From: an uncultured Tolumonas sp.
Lineage (GTDB): Bacteria > Pseudomonadota > Gammaproteobacteria > Enterobacterales > Aeromonadaceae
Direction of reading: 5' to 3'
NCBI RefSeq assembly: GCF_963556105.2
Contig: NZ_OY829948.1
Location: 1-64,000, forward strand
Length of the DNA: 64,000 nucleotides
This document shows, one piece after another, positions 50,088 through 61,369 of the stretch. Under the pieces are notes generated by a model, which did no database searches, was not told the DNA's origin, and saw only the letters and a list, made by a program, of their open reading frames with translations. The position numbers and the translations under genes were made by a program. Numbering within the stretch: position 1 is the stretch's first letter; every line of letters starts with the position of its first letter.

Positions 50088-52097
50088 TCAGGATTTACTC
50101 AGCTGGACCAAATCGGCAGTAATATTAGCTGCCTCTTTAAGATAACCATCCGGAAATTTAACATCCGTAGGGATCTCAGTCAGCGATTTCACCATCGGTT
50201 TCCCCATTCGAGTCAGGCGCTCATTGGCACGTTGCAGTGCTTTTTTATCCTGTTCATCACGGGTTTTAATTCGCTCGGCTTCATTAAGAGAAATATATTT
50301 CTTACTCTTCTCTGCCTGATACCAAGCAATATCTTCTTCTGCGTATTTAAACTCAGGATCACTCTTCACGCGCTGCTGATGAAACTCTTTCAGCTTCGGT
50401 AACAGAGCAGTGAAATCACCTAATTTAGTGTATTGCGCCGGATCAATCTTATCCCATTGCAATGCATTCAACTCGACACTCTCACCGGTTTCATTAGGAT
50501 CAATCAACGGAGGGAAATCGATATCCGGTTGCACACCTTTGTTCTGAGTGCTGCCACCATTGATACGATAAAATTTCGCGATGGTGTACTGAACATGACC
50601 GAGTTCATTGTCAAAGAAGTCATAGATTTTGCCTAAAGCCCGATGCTGTTGCACCGTTCCTTTACCAAAGCTATTTTCTCCGATGATCAACGCACGACCG
50701 TAATCATTCATCGCAGCAGCAAAGATTTCAGAAGCCGAAGCACTGTAACGATCGATCAATACGGTCATTGGACCATCATAATATGATTTTCCATCTGTAT
50801 CTTCGTTAACAGCCACTCGGCCCATGGTGTCACGGATCTGAACTACTGGGCCTTGTTTCATAAACAAGCCAGTCAATTCAGTCGCTTCAGTTAAAGCGCC
50901 ACCACCGTCATTACGTAAATCGATCAACAAACCGTCAATTTTCTGCGCTTTAAGTTTAGCCAGCTCTTTCTGCACATCTAAATGCAGATTGACATAAAAA
51001 CTTGGCACCTCAATCACACCGATTTTTTTACCTTCGGATTTGATGACTTGTGATTTTGCCGCTCGATCTTCAAGACGTACTTTGTCGCGAACTAACTCAA
51101 TTAACTGCGTTTGATGAGTCGCACCCTTGCCACGCTGGATTTCCAAGCGGACTTTAGTACCTTTGCGACCCTTGATCAGATCAACAACATCATCTAAACG
51201 CCAGCCAATAACATCAATGACTTTACCGCTTTCTTGTGCAACGCCAGTGATACGATCATCTGGTCGCAGCAGTTTTGTTTTATCCGCCGGGCCACCAGGG
51301 ATCAACGAGCGAACGATAGTGAAATCATCATCGGCTTGCAAAACTGCGCCAATCCCCTCTAGAGAAAGATTCATCTCTGAGTTGAAACGATCGGCATTCC
51401 GCGGCGATAAATAGCTGGTATGCGGATCGATAGAACGGGCAAATGCATTCATGACTGCCTGAAAAATATCTTCGCTTTCGTCCTGCTTAAGGCGTTTGAT
51501 TGCGTTGCTATAACGTTTCGTCAGCAGTTCTTTAATTTCAGCTGGTTTCTTACCTGCCAATTTCAAATTCAGCGCATCGTATTTAACTCGTTGGCGCCAA
51601 ATTTCATTTATTTCGGCGTCGTCTTTAGCCCAGGCACTTTTACTACGATCAAACTCATATTTATCTGTCACATCGAATGACATCGGCTCATCGAGCAAAG
51701 AGAGCGCATATGCATAGCGTTCAAAACGACGTTTTGTACTCAAGTTATACATTGCATAGGCATTTTTCAAATCACCGCTTTGCAATGCATCATCAAACTG
51801 ATGTCTGAATGCCTGAAAATTTGCAATATCAGAAGCAAGTAAAACACTACGGTTATAATCTAAGGCTTGCAGATAGAGATCAAAAATCTTCTCTGACATT
51901 TGATCATCAAGAACAAAATGTTTGTAGTGACTACGAGTAAATAGTGCGGCAATACGTTTGCTTGCGATCGCATGTTGATCTTCTTGCGCCAACGTAGGTA
52001 ATGAATCTTCAGATATAGGAGGAGCTACCGCATAAGATAGCCCCGCATAGAAAACGCCAAGTGCAACTGCAGTGCTCTTGAACAAATTTACTCTCAA
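50088..52097 (-). CDS. prc: Tail-specific periplasmic protease Prc (Tsp)
   Basis: Periplasmic endoprotease of the S41 family that degrades proteins with non-polar C-termini and processes penicillin-binding protein 3. A signal peptide ends near AVA (residue 25). A PDZ domain lies near residues 240-320 (SLEGIGAVLQADDDF). Catalytic serine is in SASASEIF near 455, with lysine in FGKGTVQ about 25 residues later. The start appears to be TTG at 52097, with AAGGAG 7 bases upstream, an uncommon start codon. It follows proQ by 11 bases, the usual proQ-prc order. Confidence 0.95.
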   Translation of the reverse strand: MRVNLFKSTAVALGVFYAGLSYAVAPPISEDSLPTLAQEDQHAIASKRIAALFTRSHYKHFVLDDQMSEKIFDLYLQALDYNRSVLLASDIANFQAFRHQFDDALQSGDLKNAYAMYNLSTKRRFERYAYALSLLDEPMSFDVTDKYEFDRSKSAWAKDDAEINEIWRQRVKYDALNLKLAGKKPAEIKELLTKRYSNAIKRLKQDESEDIFQAVMNAFARSIDPHTSYLSPRNADRFNSEMNLSLEGIGAVLQADDDFTIVRSLIPGGPADKTKLLRPDDRITGVAQESGKVIDVIGWRLDDVVDLIKGRKGTKVRLEIQRGKGATHQTQLIELVRDKVRLEDRAAKSQVIKSEGKKIGVIEVPSFYVNLHLDVQKELAKLKAQKIDGLLIDLRNDGGGALTEATELTGLFMKQGPVVQIRDTMGRVAVNEDTDGKSYYDGPMTVLIDRYSASASEIFAAAMNDYGRALIIGENSFGKGTVQQHRALGKIYDFFDNELGHVQYTIAKFYRINGGSTQNKGVQPDIDFPPLIDPNETGESVELNALQWDKIDPAQYTKLGDFTALLPKLKEFHQQRVKSDPEFKYAEEDIAWYQAEKSKKYISLNEAERIKTRDEQDKKALQRANERLTRMGKPMVKSLTEIPTDVKFPDGYLKEAANITADLVQLSKS

Positions 52098-52108
52098 AAT
52101 AGTGCTCC

Positions 52109-52651
52109 TTAAGGAACTAGGTGTTCCGCTTTTACGCGCACCTGCATACCCGTAGCCAGTTCAACCTGAACATCATCACGAGTAATTTCTTTGATATTAC
52201 CGGTGATTGGTGATTTGCCTACCATCACTTGGATCTGTTGTCCGGTTTTAAGCGTGGAAAGATCAACCACAGGTTTTTTCTGTTTAGCTGGTTTGTTACC
52301 ACCTTTGCGACGAGAAGAGAAAATCTTATCTTTGCTCTCTTTCAACGCAGTTTTAGCGTGAGTAACATGCTCTTCAGTTAGTTCACCTGCAGGATTACCA
52401 TCTAGGTCAACACGAATCATGCCAGGGCGCAAGCCATGCAGATAACGCCAACTAGAGGTGTATTGACGAAGCGCTGAACGTAATACGGTTTTAGATACTC
52501 GTGGGTCGTCAGCCAAACGGGCAGCAAGATCCTGGAAAATACCGATTTTCAACGGACGAGCTTCGCCTGTAGCGATAAAACAAGCAGGAAACAGTTCAGA
52601 AAGGTATGCGATCAATTCTTTGCTGTTATTGATTTTTTCGTTGTTTTCCAT
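52109..52651 (-). CDS. proQ: RNA chaperone ProQ
   Basis: FinO-domain RNA-binding protein that acts on small RNAs and on messenger 3' ends. The FinO domain covers residues 8-115 ([22 protein letters not shown]). A basic linker ([15 protein letters not shown]) and a Tudor-like C-terminal domain ([20 protein letters not shown]) follow. At 180 residues it is somewhat shorter than the Escherichia coli protein. It is co-directional with prc. Confidence 0.93.
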   Translation of the reverse strand: MENNEKINNSKELIAYLSELFPACFIATGEARPLKIGIFQDLAARLADDPRVSKTVLRSALRQYTSSWRYLHGLRPGMIRVDLDGNPAGELTEEHVTHAKTALKESKDKIFSSRRKGGNKPAKQKKPVVDLSTLKTGQQIQVMVGKSPITGNIKEITRDDVQVELATGMQVRVKAEHLVP

Positions 52652-52818
52652 TTACGACCTTAACTAATAAAGATGGTTGTACCAGCCACTCAAGCACCAG
52701 CCACTGTAAAGTATATGCACGTTATACTGTGCTTATTAACTCTTTTCAATGTCTGACCCTCTTTCACCTACGAGTTCTGACGAATCCGCACGGTATATTA
52801 CAATTAAATTCACGAGGT

Positions 52819-52851
52819 AAAAAACAAGGCAGAAAAGAAATTTCTGCCTTG
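52819..52851 (-). terminator. Rho-independent terminator after ppiD
   Basis: On the minus strand CAAGGCAGAAA and TTTCTGCCTTG-type arms are followed by TTTTTT. Confidence 0.85.
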
Positions 52852-52862
52852 TCATATACTTA

Positions 52863-54779
52863 TTATTCAACAGCCTGCTTGCTGACAGGCGCATATTTGA
52901 TGCTTGCTTTCTGTCGCAACAACTCAATCAATGCACCGTAAAGCTGTTCTTGTCTCAACTTGACCAACTGTTGAGCCAGACCTTGCTTAAGTTGTGCATC
53001 TTTAGCTTCTGGTGCTGCTGTGATTTTCTGCAATACCAATACCGACTGATTGCCTTGTTCATCAGCATACAAATCAGCACTGATTGCTTTATCGGCAGGT
53101 TTTGCCAGTTTAAATACTGCTTGAGAGAATTGAGCTGGAACATTACCCGCAAAACGGGTTAAACCAGCCTTCTCTTCAACTTTAGCATTCAGTTTGGCAA
53201 CTAAGTCATCTACCGGCTGATTCGCTTTTACTTTCTCAAGTAATGTAACTGCTGCTTCCCGCGCCTTATCAGCTGCTTTAACTGCTTGCAATTTAGCCAT
53301 GACCAACGCTTTTACGTCTGCTAATGGCTTCACAGCACTCGGTTTATAATCAACCACGTGCAACATCACGACAGCCGAATCAGAAACAGTAATTACTTCT
53401 GAGTTCGTATTTTCATCACGTAACTTTTCAGCAAACGCTTGAGTGACAACCGCTGGAACATTAATCGCAGCAGGCAATTGCTTGGATGTAATGAAATCAG
53501 TTTTTTGCAGTGGTAATTTTAACGTTTCCGCCACTGAATCCAGAGAGTCTGGGTTTTCAAAACCGAGGTCGGATAGTTTTTGTTGCTGTTCTGCATACAA
53601 TTCACGTGATTTGTCATCAATAAATTTCTGACGGATCACTTGTTGCGCTTTGTCATAAGGCAGCACAGTCGCATCTTGTTTATCCAGCAATTTGATAATG
53701 TGATAACCAAAAGCCGATTTCACAACAGCAGACAGTTCATTTTTCTGATTTAAGGCAAATGCTGCTTTCTCAAAAGCAGGATCCATCACCCCTTTTTCAA
53801 ACCAGTCTAATTCACCACCTTGTCGAGCTGACAATGTGTCTGCAGATTCAGTTTTTGCTAATTGAGCAAAATCACTGCCAGATTTTAATCTAGCCAGCAC
53901 ATCATTCACTTTATCTTGTGCGGCTTTGTCATCTTTGTTAGTGATCAGGATATGCGCCACTTTGCGACGTGCAGGCTCGGTAAATGAATCTGTATGTTGC
54001 TGATAATACGCCTTCAAATCACTATCAGTTGGTTGGATAGATTTAGCCAGATCTGCTGCACTTAACAGTATGTAATTCAACTTAACCTGTTCTGACTGCA
54101 TAAACTCTTTGCTGTGAGCCTTGTAAAACTCATTGATTTCATCATCACTGACTTTTACCTCTTGGCGGAATGCATCAGCAGGGATTGTGATCATTTTTAC
54201 ATCACGTTTTTGCTGATACAACGCTTCCAGCTGAGCAACTTCTGCAGGCAGAGTGAACTCGGTAGTCAATACACCATCTAACCAAAATTGGCGAGCCAGA
54301 TCCTGACGCATGGAGTTACCAAATGATTCAGGTGTATAACCCACTCGCGATAACGTAGAGATGAACTTTTCATTACTGAATTTGTTATCAACCTGGAATT
54401 CCGGCATCTGACGAATAGCGTCTTTTACCTGTTCATTACTCAGACGAATTCCAGCTTTCAACGCTTTATGGTTTAGCAGGGCCTGATTGATCAGTTTATC
54501 TAACACTGATTTTTTCAGTTGCGCTAAATATTGCGGATTATCCAGCAATTGAGAAGCAGCTTCACCATATTGAGCTTGCATATTGGCGCGCTCATTCTGA
54601 TAACTTTTTTCTAATGTCTGAGCGGAAATAACCTCATCATCAACCACGGCCGGATCATTACTGGCCGGACGATTAAGATAACTACCAACACCTGCCAGTG
54701 CGAATGACAGAATAATTAACCAAAAAATAGTTTTTGCGATACGGCCCTGGGCACCATCGCGCAGCTTATCCATCAGCAT
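52863..54779 (-). CDS. ppiD: Periplasmic folding chaperone PpiD
   Basis: Membrane-anchored chaperone at the Sec translocon exit. One helix near residues 17-35 (IFWLIILSFALAGVGSYL) anchors it, a SurA-like N-terminal chaperone region follows, and the parvulin-type domain is near residues 268-365 (ARRKVAHILITNKDDKAA to FGYHIIKLLDKQ). The length of 638 residues is usual. GGAG lies 10 bases before the ATG. It is downstream of hupB, with a terminator between. Confidence 0.94.
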   Translation of the reverse strand: MLMDKLRDGAQGRIAKTIFWLIILSFALAGVGSYLNRPASNDPAVVDDEVISAQTLEKSYQNERANMQAQYGEAASQLLDNPQYLAQLKKSVLDKLINQALLNHKALKAGIRLSNEQVKDAIRQMPEFQVDNKFSNEKFISTLSRVGYTPESFGNSMRQDLARQFWLDGVLTTEFTLPAEVAQLEALYQQKRDVKMITIPADAFRQEVKVSDDEINEFYKAHSKEFMQSEQVKLNYILLSAADLAKSIQPTDSDLKAYYQQHTDSFTEPARRKVAHILITNKDDKAAQDKVNDVLARLKSGSDFAQLAKTESADTLSARQGGELDWFEKGVMDPAFEKAAFALNQKNELSAVVKSAFGYHIIKLLDKQDATVLPYDKAQQVIRQKFIDDKSRELYAEQQQKLSDLGFENPDSLDSVAETLKLPLQKTDFITSKQLPAAINVPAVVTQAFAEKLRDENTNSEVITVSDSAVVMLHVVDYKPSAVKPLADVKALVMAKLQAVKAADKAREAAVTLLEKVKANQPVDDLVAKLNAKVEEKAGLTRFAGNVPAQFSQAVFKLAKPADKAISADLYADEQGNQSVLVLQKITAAPEAKDAQLKQGLAQQLVKLRQEQLYGALIELLRQKASIKYAPVSKQAVE

Positions 54780-54813
54780 GTATCTAATGCTCCTAATGCA
54801 GTGGATATAAACA

Positions 54814-54837
54814 CAAAAAGCGCATCAGAGGATGCGC
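54814..54837 (-). terminator. Rho-independent terminator after hupB
   Basis: On the minus strand GCGCATC and GATGCGC around a 4-base loop, followed by TTTTTG. Confidence 0.82.
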
Positions 54838-54910
54838 TCTATGGTCGATTGGATATCGAAACAGGCACTCCAATCGAGAAGAACAATTAATCAAATTCAT
54901 CACAGACAAA

Positions 54911-55183
54911 TTAATTAACAGAGTCCTTTAATGCTTTTCCTGCTTTGAATGCAGGTTGCTTGCAGGCAGCAATTTCAATGGTGGCGCCAGTCTGAGGATT
55001 ACGACCAGAACGAGACGCACGCTCACGCACTGCGAAGGTACCAAAACCAACCAGAGAAACCTGATCACCTTCTTTTAATGCCTCGCCCACTGCGTCAATG
55101 AAAGCATCCAGAGCGCGACCTGCAGCCGCTTTGGAGATATCCGCGCTTTCGGAAATTTTATCAACCAACTGTGATTTGTTCAC
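54911..55183 (-). CDS. hupB: DNA-binding protein HU-beta
   Basis: Small histone-like protein (90 residues) that bends DNA. The start is a GTG at 55183, with GGGGAAAG just before; it gives the conserved NKSQLVDKI beginning. [25 protein letters not shown] is the DNA-clasping arm. A longer frame to 55246 runs into the lon terminator and is rejected. It follows lon, as in enterobacteria. Confidence 0.95.
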   Translation of the reverse strand: MNKSQLVDKISESADISKAAAGRALDAFIDAVGEALKEGDQVSLVGFGTFAVRERASRSGRNPQTGATIEIAACKQPAFKAGKALKDSVN

Positions 55184-55244
55184 TTCTTTCCCCTTATGAT
55201 TTTTGTGGCTGGTTATTCCGTTAGAAAACAGCTCTCGGTTATAC

Positions 55245-55274
55245 AAAAGCCGGTTGCAGTTTGCAACCGGCTTT
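55245..55274 (-). terminator. Rho-independent terminator after lon
   Basis: AAAGCCGGTTGCA and TGCAACCGGCTTT form a 13-bp stem with a 3-base loop, ending in a short T run. Confidence 0.85.
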
Positions 55275-55321
55275 ATATCAGTACTCGTCAGGATTCACGC
55301 TTTCGCGCAAAAAACATCTGA

Positions 55322-57670
55322 TTATGACACGCTTACCCGATCAACAGGTTCTTGCAGTGCCAGCGCAAGCACCTGATCAATCCAGCGAACAGGATGAATT
55401 TCAAGATCCTGTTTTACGTTATCCGGAATTTCTTCCAAATCTTTTGTGTTCTCAAATGGAATGACAACACGCTTAATTCCACCACGATGCGCTGCAAGTA
55501 GTTTTTCTTTCAGACCACCAATAGGCAGCACTTCACCGCGTAGCGTAATTTCACCGGTCATAGCCACATCAGCACGCACAGGATTCCCCGTCAGACTGGA
55601 CACCAGCGCAGTACACATCGCGATACCCGCACTTGGGCCATCTTTCGGTGTGGCACCTTCCGGAACGTGCACATGGATGTCGCGTTTCTCATAGAAATCG
55701 GCATTAATGCGTAACGACTCAGCCCGCGCTCTGACGACCGTCATCGCAGCCTGAATAGACTCTTGCATCACATCGCCCAGCGAACCGGTGTAGGTCAGTT
55801 TACCTTTACCTGGCACATTAGTCGCTTCAATCGTTAACAGATCACCACCGACTTCGGTCCATGCCAGACCAACAACTTGTCCGACTTGGTTATGATCTTC
55901 CGCTTTACCAAAATCAAACCGCTGAACCCCTAAATAATCTTTCAGATTATCGGCATTCACAGTCACATGCTTGAGATCTTTATTCAGCAAAATTGCTTTT
56001 ACTGCTTTACGACAAATCTTTGAAATTTCTCGCTCTAGACTACGGACACCGGCTTCTCGGGTGTAATAACGAATAATATCGATGATAGCGGAATCGTCGA
56101 TAGTAATTTCGTTTATTTTCAGTCCATTACGTTCAATTTGCTTTTGCAGTAAATGACTTTTGGCAATGTTCAGCTTTTCATCTTCTGTATAACCAGAGAG
56201 ACGAATGACTTCCATACGATCCAGTAATGGGCCAGGAATGTTCATCGAATTAGACGTTGCGACAAACATAACATCCGACAGGTCGTAATCAACTTCCAGA
56301 TAATGGTCGCTGAAACTATTATTCTGTTCTGGATCAAGAACTTCCAATAAAGCAGAAGCCGGATCACCACGCATATCAGAAGACATCTTATCGATCTCAT
56401 CTAACAAGAACAGAGGGTTTTTCACCCCGACTTTTGCCATTTTCTGAATCAGTTTACCAGGCAGCGAGCCGATATACGTCCGACGGTGACCGCGGATCTC
56501 AGCTTCATCTCTGACGCCACCCAGCGCCATACGGACGTATTTACGTCCGGTGGCTTTAGCAATGGATTGGCCTAAACTGGTTTTACCAACCCCTGGAGGC
56601 CCAACCAGACACAAAATCGGGCCTTTCAATTGGTTGATCCGGCTTTGTACTGCCAGATATTCCAGAATACGCTCTTTTACCTTTTCCAGACCGTAGTGAT
56701 CTTCATCCAGCACTTTTTCCGCCAGCTGCAGATTTTTCTTCACTTTGGTACGGGTTTTCCAAGGTACTGCAATCAGCCAATCAATGTAGCTACGAACTAC
56801 TGTGGCTTCAGCAGACATCGGTGACATCATCTTCAGCTTGGTCAATTCCGCCAACGCTTTGTCTTTTGCTTCCAGCGTCATGCCTGCATCGACAATCTTG
56901 TTATGCAGCGTTTCGAATTCGTCAGGCGTATTTTCATCCAGCTCACCCAGCTCTTTCTGAATCGCTTTCATCTGCTCATTCAGATAATACTCACGCTGGC
57001 TTTTTTCCATCTGCTTTTTAACACGAGAACGGATCCGTTTTTCAACCTGCAGCAGGTCAATTTCCGATTCCATTTTCGCCATCAAAAACATCAGGCGTTC
57101 TGATACTTCCTGAATTTCAAGCACACGCTGCTTATCTTCCAGTTTCAGAGGCATGTGCGCAGCCATCGTATCAGCCAGACGGACCGGATCATCAATGGCC
57201 GCGATCGACGTTAATACTTCAGGCGGGATTTTTTTATTCAGTTTGATATAACCTTCAAACTGAGTAATTGCAGAGCGGATCAGGACATCGCTTTCGGCTT
57301 CAGGAATGTCAACGCACTCCAGTGGACAAACGATACCCACATAATAAGTTTCTTCGTCGGTTAGCTCTTCCAGCAATACACGTTCCGCACCTTCGACCAG
57401 CACTTTAACTGTGCCATCAGGTAACTTCAGTAATTGCAGAATATTGGCAATAGTACCAACAGGATAGAGATCCGACTTTTCCGGATTATCAGTGGCCGCA
57501 TCTTTCTGCGCCACTAACAGAATTCTTTTATCCTGTTCCATTGCCACTTCCAGACAACGGATTGATTTTTCACGGCCGACAAACAACGGGATAACCATGT
57601 GGGGATATACCACTACATCCCGGAGCGGCAGAACAGGTAGCACGATACGATCTGAGCGCTGTAAATTCAT
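55322..57670 (-). CDS. lon: ATP-dependent protease Lon
   Basis: Cytoplasmic AAA+ protease of 782 residues for damaged and short-lived regulatory proteins. The N-terminal substrate domain starts [18 protein letters not shown]. Walker A is [11 protein letters not shown] near 356, and Walker [11 protein letters not shown]. The proteolytic dyad is Ser in [10 protein letters not shown] and Lys about 43 residues later. A sigma-32-like promoter lies upstream. It follows clpX, the standard order. Confidence 0.97.
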   Translation of the reverse strand: MNLQRSDRIVLPVLPLRDVVVYPHMVIPLFVGREKSIRCLEVAMEQDKRILLVAQKDAATDNPEKSDLYPVGTIANILQLLKLPDGTVKVLVEGAERVLLEELTDEETYYVGIVCPLECVDIPEAESDVLIRSAITQFEGYIKLNKKIPPEVLTSIAAIDDPVRLADTMAAHMPLKLEDKQRVLEIQEVSERLMFLMAKMESEIDLLQVEKRIRSRVKKQMEKSQREYYLNEQMKAIQKELGELDENTPDEFETLHNKIVDAGMTLEAKDKALAELTKLKMMSPMSAEATVVRSYIDWLIAVPWKTRTKVKKNLQLAEKVLDEDHYGLEKVKERILEYLAVQSRINQLKGPILCLVGPPGVGKTSLGQSIAKATGRKYVRMALGGVRDEAEIRGHRRTYIGSLPGKLIQKMAKVGVKNPLFLLDEIDKMSSDMRGDPASALLEVLDPEQNNSFSDHYLEVDYDLSDVMFVATSNSMNIPGPLLDRMEVIRLSGYTEDEKLNIAKSHLLQKQIERNGLKINEITIDDSAIIDIIRYYTREAGVRSLEREISKICRKAVKAILLNKDLKHVTVNADNLKDYLGVQRFDFGKAEDHNQVGQVVGLAWTEVGGDLLTIEATNVPGKGKLTYTGSLGDVMQESIQAAMTVVRARAESLRINADFYEKRDIHVHVPEGATPKDGPSAGIAMCTALVSSLTGNPVRADVAMTGEITLRGEVLPIGGLKEKLLAAHRGGIKRVVIPFENTKDLEEIPDNVKQDLEIHPVRWIDQVLALALQEPVDRVSVS

Positions 57671-57717
57671 AGAATTATTCTCTTGGCTTATGCCTGAAAG
57701 CTGAGCATAGGATCAGT

Positions 57718-57744
57718 ATATGGGGCTATTTCACTGTTATTCAA
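57718..57744 (-). promoter_or_regulatory. Sigma-32 heat-shock promoter of lon
   Basis: Read on the minus strand TTGAAT is followed after 13 bases by CCCCATAT, a full match to the -10 consensus CCCCATNT. It is placed like the known heat-shock promoter of Escherichia coli lon. Confidence 0.82.
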
Positions 57745-57754
57745 TCTCATTACC

Positions 57755-57790
57755 TGCAAAAAATAAGAAAGGGGCCAAAGCCCCTTTCTT
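57755..57790 (-). terminator. Rho-independent terminator after clpX
   Basis: AAGAAAGGGGC and GCCCCTTTCTT form a perfect 11-bp stem around a 4-base loop; on the minus strand ATTTTTT follows. Confidence 0.92.
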
Positions 57791-57809
57791 TTGTTCATTT
57801 TTCAGTCAA

Positions 57810-59090
57810 TTACTCAGCTGATGCAGCCTGTTTTTCTGGATTGTCATAGATCAGAATTGGTTGTGTTTCGCCTTTAATGACGTGTTCATCAACAACAACC
57901 TTGCTGACATGCTCAACGGATGGCAGATCATACATCGTATCCAGCAATACACCTTCCACGATGGAACGCAAACCACGTGCACCGGTTTTACGCTCCATTG
58001 CTTTGCGGGCAATTGCTTTCAGAGCATCTTCACGGAACTCAAGCTCCGCACCTTCCAGTTTGAACAATGCCTGATATTGTTTAGTCAGTGCATTTTTGGG
58101 CTCAACCAAGATCTGAATCAGTGCATTTTCATCCAATTCAGTCAGTGTTGCGACAACAGGCAAACGACCAATGAACTCTGGAATCAGACCGTATTTAACC
58201 AAATCTTCTGGTTCAACTTTGGCAAATGATTCGCTTAATGTCACTTTTTGATCTTTTGATTTAACTTCTGCATTGAAACCGATACCGGCACCCTGTGCAG
58301 TTCGTTGTTCCACCACTTTATCCAGACCAGCAAATGCGCCGCCACAGATAAACAGGATCTTAGAGGTATCAACCTGCAAGAATTCCTGTTGTGGGTGCTT
58401 ACGACCACCTTGTGGCGGTACTGCAGCAATAGTTCCTTCGATCAGTTTCAGCAATGCTTGCTGAACACCTTCACCGGATACATCACGTGTAATAGATGGA
58501 TTATCGGATTTGCGAGAAATTTTATCGATTTCGTCGATGTAGACGATACCGCGCTGTGCTTTCTCAACATCATAATCACATTTCTGCAGTAACTTCTGGA
58601 TGATATTTTCAACGTCTTCACCCACATAACCTGCTTCGGTCAGAGTGGTCGCATCAGCCATTGTAAATGGCACATCCAGCAGACGAGCTAATGTCTCTGC
58701 CAGCAATGTTTTACCACTGCCGGTAGGGCCGATCAGCAGAATGTTAGATTTACCCAGTTCAACACCGTCAGAGGTGTTACCACTGCGCAAACGTTTGTAG
58801 TGGTTATATACCGCAACAGCCAGCACTTTTTTGGCCAGTTCCTGTCCGATAACATAATCGTCGAGGTGTGCGCGAATTTTGTGTGGTGTTGGTAATTCAG
58901 TTGTATGAGGACGTGCACCACTGATGTCACGGATCTCTTCACGAATAATATCGTTACACAGATCGACGCACTCATCGCAAATATAAACTGATGGACCAGC
59001 AATCAGTTTACGGACCTCATGCTGGCTTTTGCCGCAAAATGAGCAATACAACAGTTTGCTATGGTCACTGTCTTTGCGTTTATCTGTCAT
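57810..59090 (-). CDS. clpX: ClpX ATPase subunit of ClpXP
   Basis: AAA+ unfoldase that feeds substrates to ClpP. The N-terminal zinc finger has four cysteines ([11 protein letters not shown] and CDECVDLC). Walker A is [12 protein letters not shown] near 121, Walker [11 protein letters not shown], and the ClpP-binding loop is IGFNAEV at residues around 270. 426 residues. It follows clpP by 75 bases. Confidence 0.97.
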   Translation of the reverse strand: MTDKRKDSDHSKLLYCSFCGKSQHEVRKLIAGPSVYICDECVDLCNDIIREEIRDISGARPHTTELPTPHKIRAHLDDYVIGQELAKKVLAVAVYNHYKRLRSGNTSDGVELGKSNILLIGPTGSGKTLLAETLARLLDVPFTMADATTLTEAGYVGEDVENIIQKLLQKCDYDVEKAQRGIVYIDEIDKISRKSDNPSITRDVSGEGVQQALLKLIEGTIAAVPPQGGRKHPQQEFLQVDTSKILFICGGAFAGLDKVVEQRTAQGAGIGFNAEVKSKDQKVTLSESFAKVEPEDLVKYGLIPEFIGRLPVVATLTELDENALIQILVEPKNALTKQYQALFKLEGAELEFREDALKAIARKAMERKTGARGLRSIVEGVLLDTMYDLPSVEHVSKVVVDEHVIKGETQPILIYDNPEKQAASAE

Positions 59091-59165
59091 TCAAAACCTC
59101 TTGTACTTACGATTCCGTGCTCATGACTACACATCCTTTGAATGTAGCGCAGAATAACTGATATG

Positions 59166-59789
59166 TCAGGCGCGTTTATTCAGGATGGCATCAACCAAAC
59201 CATATTCTACGGCTTGATCGGCTGACATGAAGTTATCACGGTCAGTGTCACGCTCAATTCGCTCCAGTGGCTGACCAGTATGATCTGACAGCAGCTGGTT
59301 CAATCGTTCTTTAATCTTCAAAATTTCCATCGCGTGGATCTGAATATCAGATGCTTGCCCTTGGAAACCGCCTAACGGCTGATGGATCATTACGCGAGCG
59401 CTCGGCAGGCAGAAACGTTTGCCTTTGGTTCCTGCCGACAGCAGGAATGCGCCCATGGAACATGCCTGGCCCATACACACGGTACTTACATCTGGTTTGA
59501 TGAATTTCAGCGTGTCATAAATCGCCATGCCTGCAGTCACCGAACCGCCCGGAGAGTTGATATAAATATAGATATCTTTGTCCGGACTTTCTGATTCCAG
59601 GAACAGCAACTGTGCCACAATCAGGTTTGCCATCTGGTCTTCAACCTGACCAGTCAAAAAGATCACTCGTTCTTTTAACAGGCGAGAATAGATATCGTAA
59701 GAACGCTCGCCCCGTGCTGTTTGTTCTACAACAATCGGCACCAGAGAATTCAACGGAGATGAAGTTTGATCATTGAACAAATTGGTCAT
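59166..59789 (-). CDS. clpP: ClpP protease subunit
   Basis: Serine protease subunit that forms the 14-mer of ClpXP/ClpAP. The catalytic serine is in [11 protein letters not shown] near residue 111, histidine in [10 protein letters not shown] near 136, and aspartate in [10 protein letters not shown] near 185. 207 residues. It is preceded by the tig terminator, so it has its own promoter. Confidence 0.97.
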   Translation of the reverse strand: MTNLFNDQTSSPLNSLVPIVVEQTARGERSYDIYSRLLKERVIFLTGQVEDQMANLIVAQLLFLESESPDKDIYIYINSPGGSVTAGMAIYDTLKFIKPDVSTVCMGQACSMGAFLLSAGTKGKRFCLPSARVMIHQPLGGFQGQASDIQIHAMEILKIKERLNQLLSDHTGQPLERIERDTDRDNFMSADQAVEYGLVDAILNKRA

Positions 59790-59802
59790 AGTCAGAATAC
59801 CT

Positions 59803-59839
59803 AAAAAAATGGCCCGAATTCTTTCGCTTTCGGGCCATT
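59803..59839 (-). terminator. Rho-independent terminator after tig
   Basis: AATGGCCCGAA and TTCGGGCCATT form an 11-bp stem with a 10-base loop; on the minus strand seven T follow. Confidence 0.92.
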
Positions 59840-59874
59840 ATACGCATTAGATTGTGTGTTCAGTCAATTTCTGA

Positions 59875-61185
59875 TTACGCAGCAGCGCCAGGTTTGTTGA
59901 TCACTTCATCAAATGAGGTCGCTTTTTCAGTTACCTGTGCTTTGCTCAGCAGGAACTCGATAGCTTGATCTTCAACAGCCAGATCACGCATGTTGTTCAG
60001 CAGACGTTCATTTTGGAAGTAGTAATCAACAACTTCTGATGGATCTTCGTAAGCAGTAGCCAGTGATTCGATCAGTGTTTTAACACGTGCGTCATCAGCT
60101 TTGATGTCTTGTTCGCGGATCACTTCGCCTAACAGCAGACCTACACGAACACGGCGTTCAGCTTGTTCCTGGAACAATTCGTCTGGCAGTTGTGGTACGT
60201 TTTTGCTGTTTGCCGCGCCGAAACGTTGCATAGCTTGTTGACGCAGCGCTTCGATTTCGCGAGTTACGGCAGCTTTTGGTACGTCGATTTGGTTCTGTTC
60301 CAGCAGACCAGACAGGATCTGTTCTTTAACCTGGTTTTTCAGCGCCTGATTCAGTTCGCGTTCCATGTTTTTACGGATTTCAGCTTTCAGGCTTTCGATA
60401 GAACCATCTTCAACGCCGAAACGTTTGATGAATTCTGCATCCAGTTCTGGCAGTTCTTGCTTCTCAACTTTGTTCAGTTTGATAGCAAATTTAGCTGCTT
60501 TACCTTTCAGGTGTTCAGCTTGGTAATCTTCTGGGAAAGTCACTTCGATATCGAAAGACTCACCTGCTTTTTTACCAATGATACCGTCTTCAAAGCCAGG
60601 GATCATACGGCCAGCGCCCAGTACCAGTGCGAAACCTTCAGCTTTACCGCCGTCGAATTCTTCACCATCAACTGAACCTACGAAATCCATGTTCACACGC
60701 AGTTCGTTGGCAGCCGCTTCATCAGCGTCAACCCATGCCGCGTGCTGCTTACGCAGCGTGGTCAGCATTTTGTCCAGATCAGCATCGCTAACAGTAGCAA
60801 CTTGTTTTTCTACTTTAACGGCGTCCAGATTTTGTACTTTGAATTCTGGGTAGACTTCAAAAGAAACAGTGAAAGTGAAATCAGAACCCGGAGTCAGTTG
60901 GTTTGGTTCCAGAGTCGGAGCGCCAACTGGATTCAGTTTTTCAGCTACCAGCGCTTCAACAAAGTGACGTTGCATAACTGCATCAGCCACATCAGCAACA
61001 ATCGCTTCACCGTACATTTTCTGGATCAGTGCTTTTGGCGCTTTACCAGGACGGAAACCATCAATACGACGGGTTTTAGCAACCTGATTCAGACGGCTGT
61101 TATATTCTTTTTCGATTTTATCAGCTGGTACGGTGATGGTAAGACGGCGTTCCAGACCTTGGGTCGTCTCTACAGAAACTTGCAT
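59875..61185 (-). CDS. tig: Trigger factor
   Basis: Ribosome-bound chaperone with peptidyl-prolyl isomerase activity. The ribosome-binding signature GFRPGKAP lies at residues 44-51. The FKBP-like domain is near 160-245 ([20 protein letters not shown]), and the C-terminal chaperone domain completes 436 residues. It is at the head of tig-clpP-clpX-lon. Confidence 0.97.
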   Translation of the reverse strand: MQVSVETTQGLERRLTITVPADKIEKEYNSRLNQVAKTRRIDGFRPGKAPKALIQKMYGEAIVADVADAVMQRHFVEALVAEKLNPVGAPTLEPNQLTPGSDFTFTVSFEVYPEFKVQNLDAVKVEKQVATVSDADLDKMLTTLRKQHAAWVDADEAAANELRVNMDFVGSVDGEEFDGGKAEGFALVLGAGRMIPGFEDGIIGKKAGESFDIEVTFPEDYQAEHLKGKAAKFAIKLNKVEKQELPELDAEFIKRFGVEDGSIESLKAEIRKNMERELNQALKNQVKEQILSGLLEQNQIDVPKAAVTREIEALRQQAMQRFGAANSKNVPQLPDELFQEQAERRVRVGLLLGEVIREQDIKADDARVKTLIESLATAYEDPSEVVDYYFQNERLLNNMRDLAVEDQAIEFLLSKAQVTEKATSFDEVINKPGAAA

Positions 61186-61369
61186 TGCATTACCTCGTAA
61201 AACTCAGCACCTGGTGCTGTTGCTATTGTTGGTGGTCGGTTGACCGCCACTAAAAATGATACGCAAATTGCGACGGTTACAAAATGACGCGCCATTATAG
61301 CGGTGGAGATTCAGCGAGTCGAGGGAGGTATGCGCTAGCTGACGTTTTTTCTGACCAAGGCCAAATTAA

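Noticed and set aside
55184-55246. Longer HU protein start at 55246
   Set aside because: The added residues are not HU-like and the region overlaps the lon terminator; the GTG at 55183 has a proper ribosome site.
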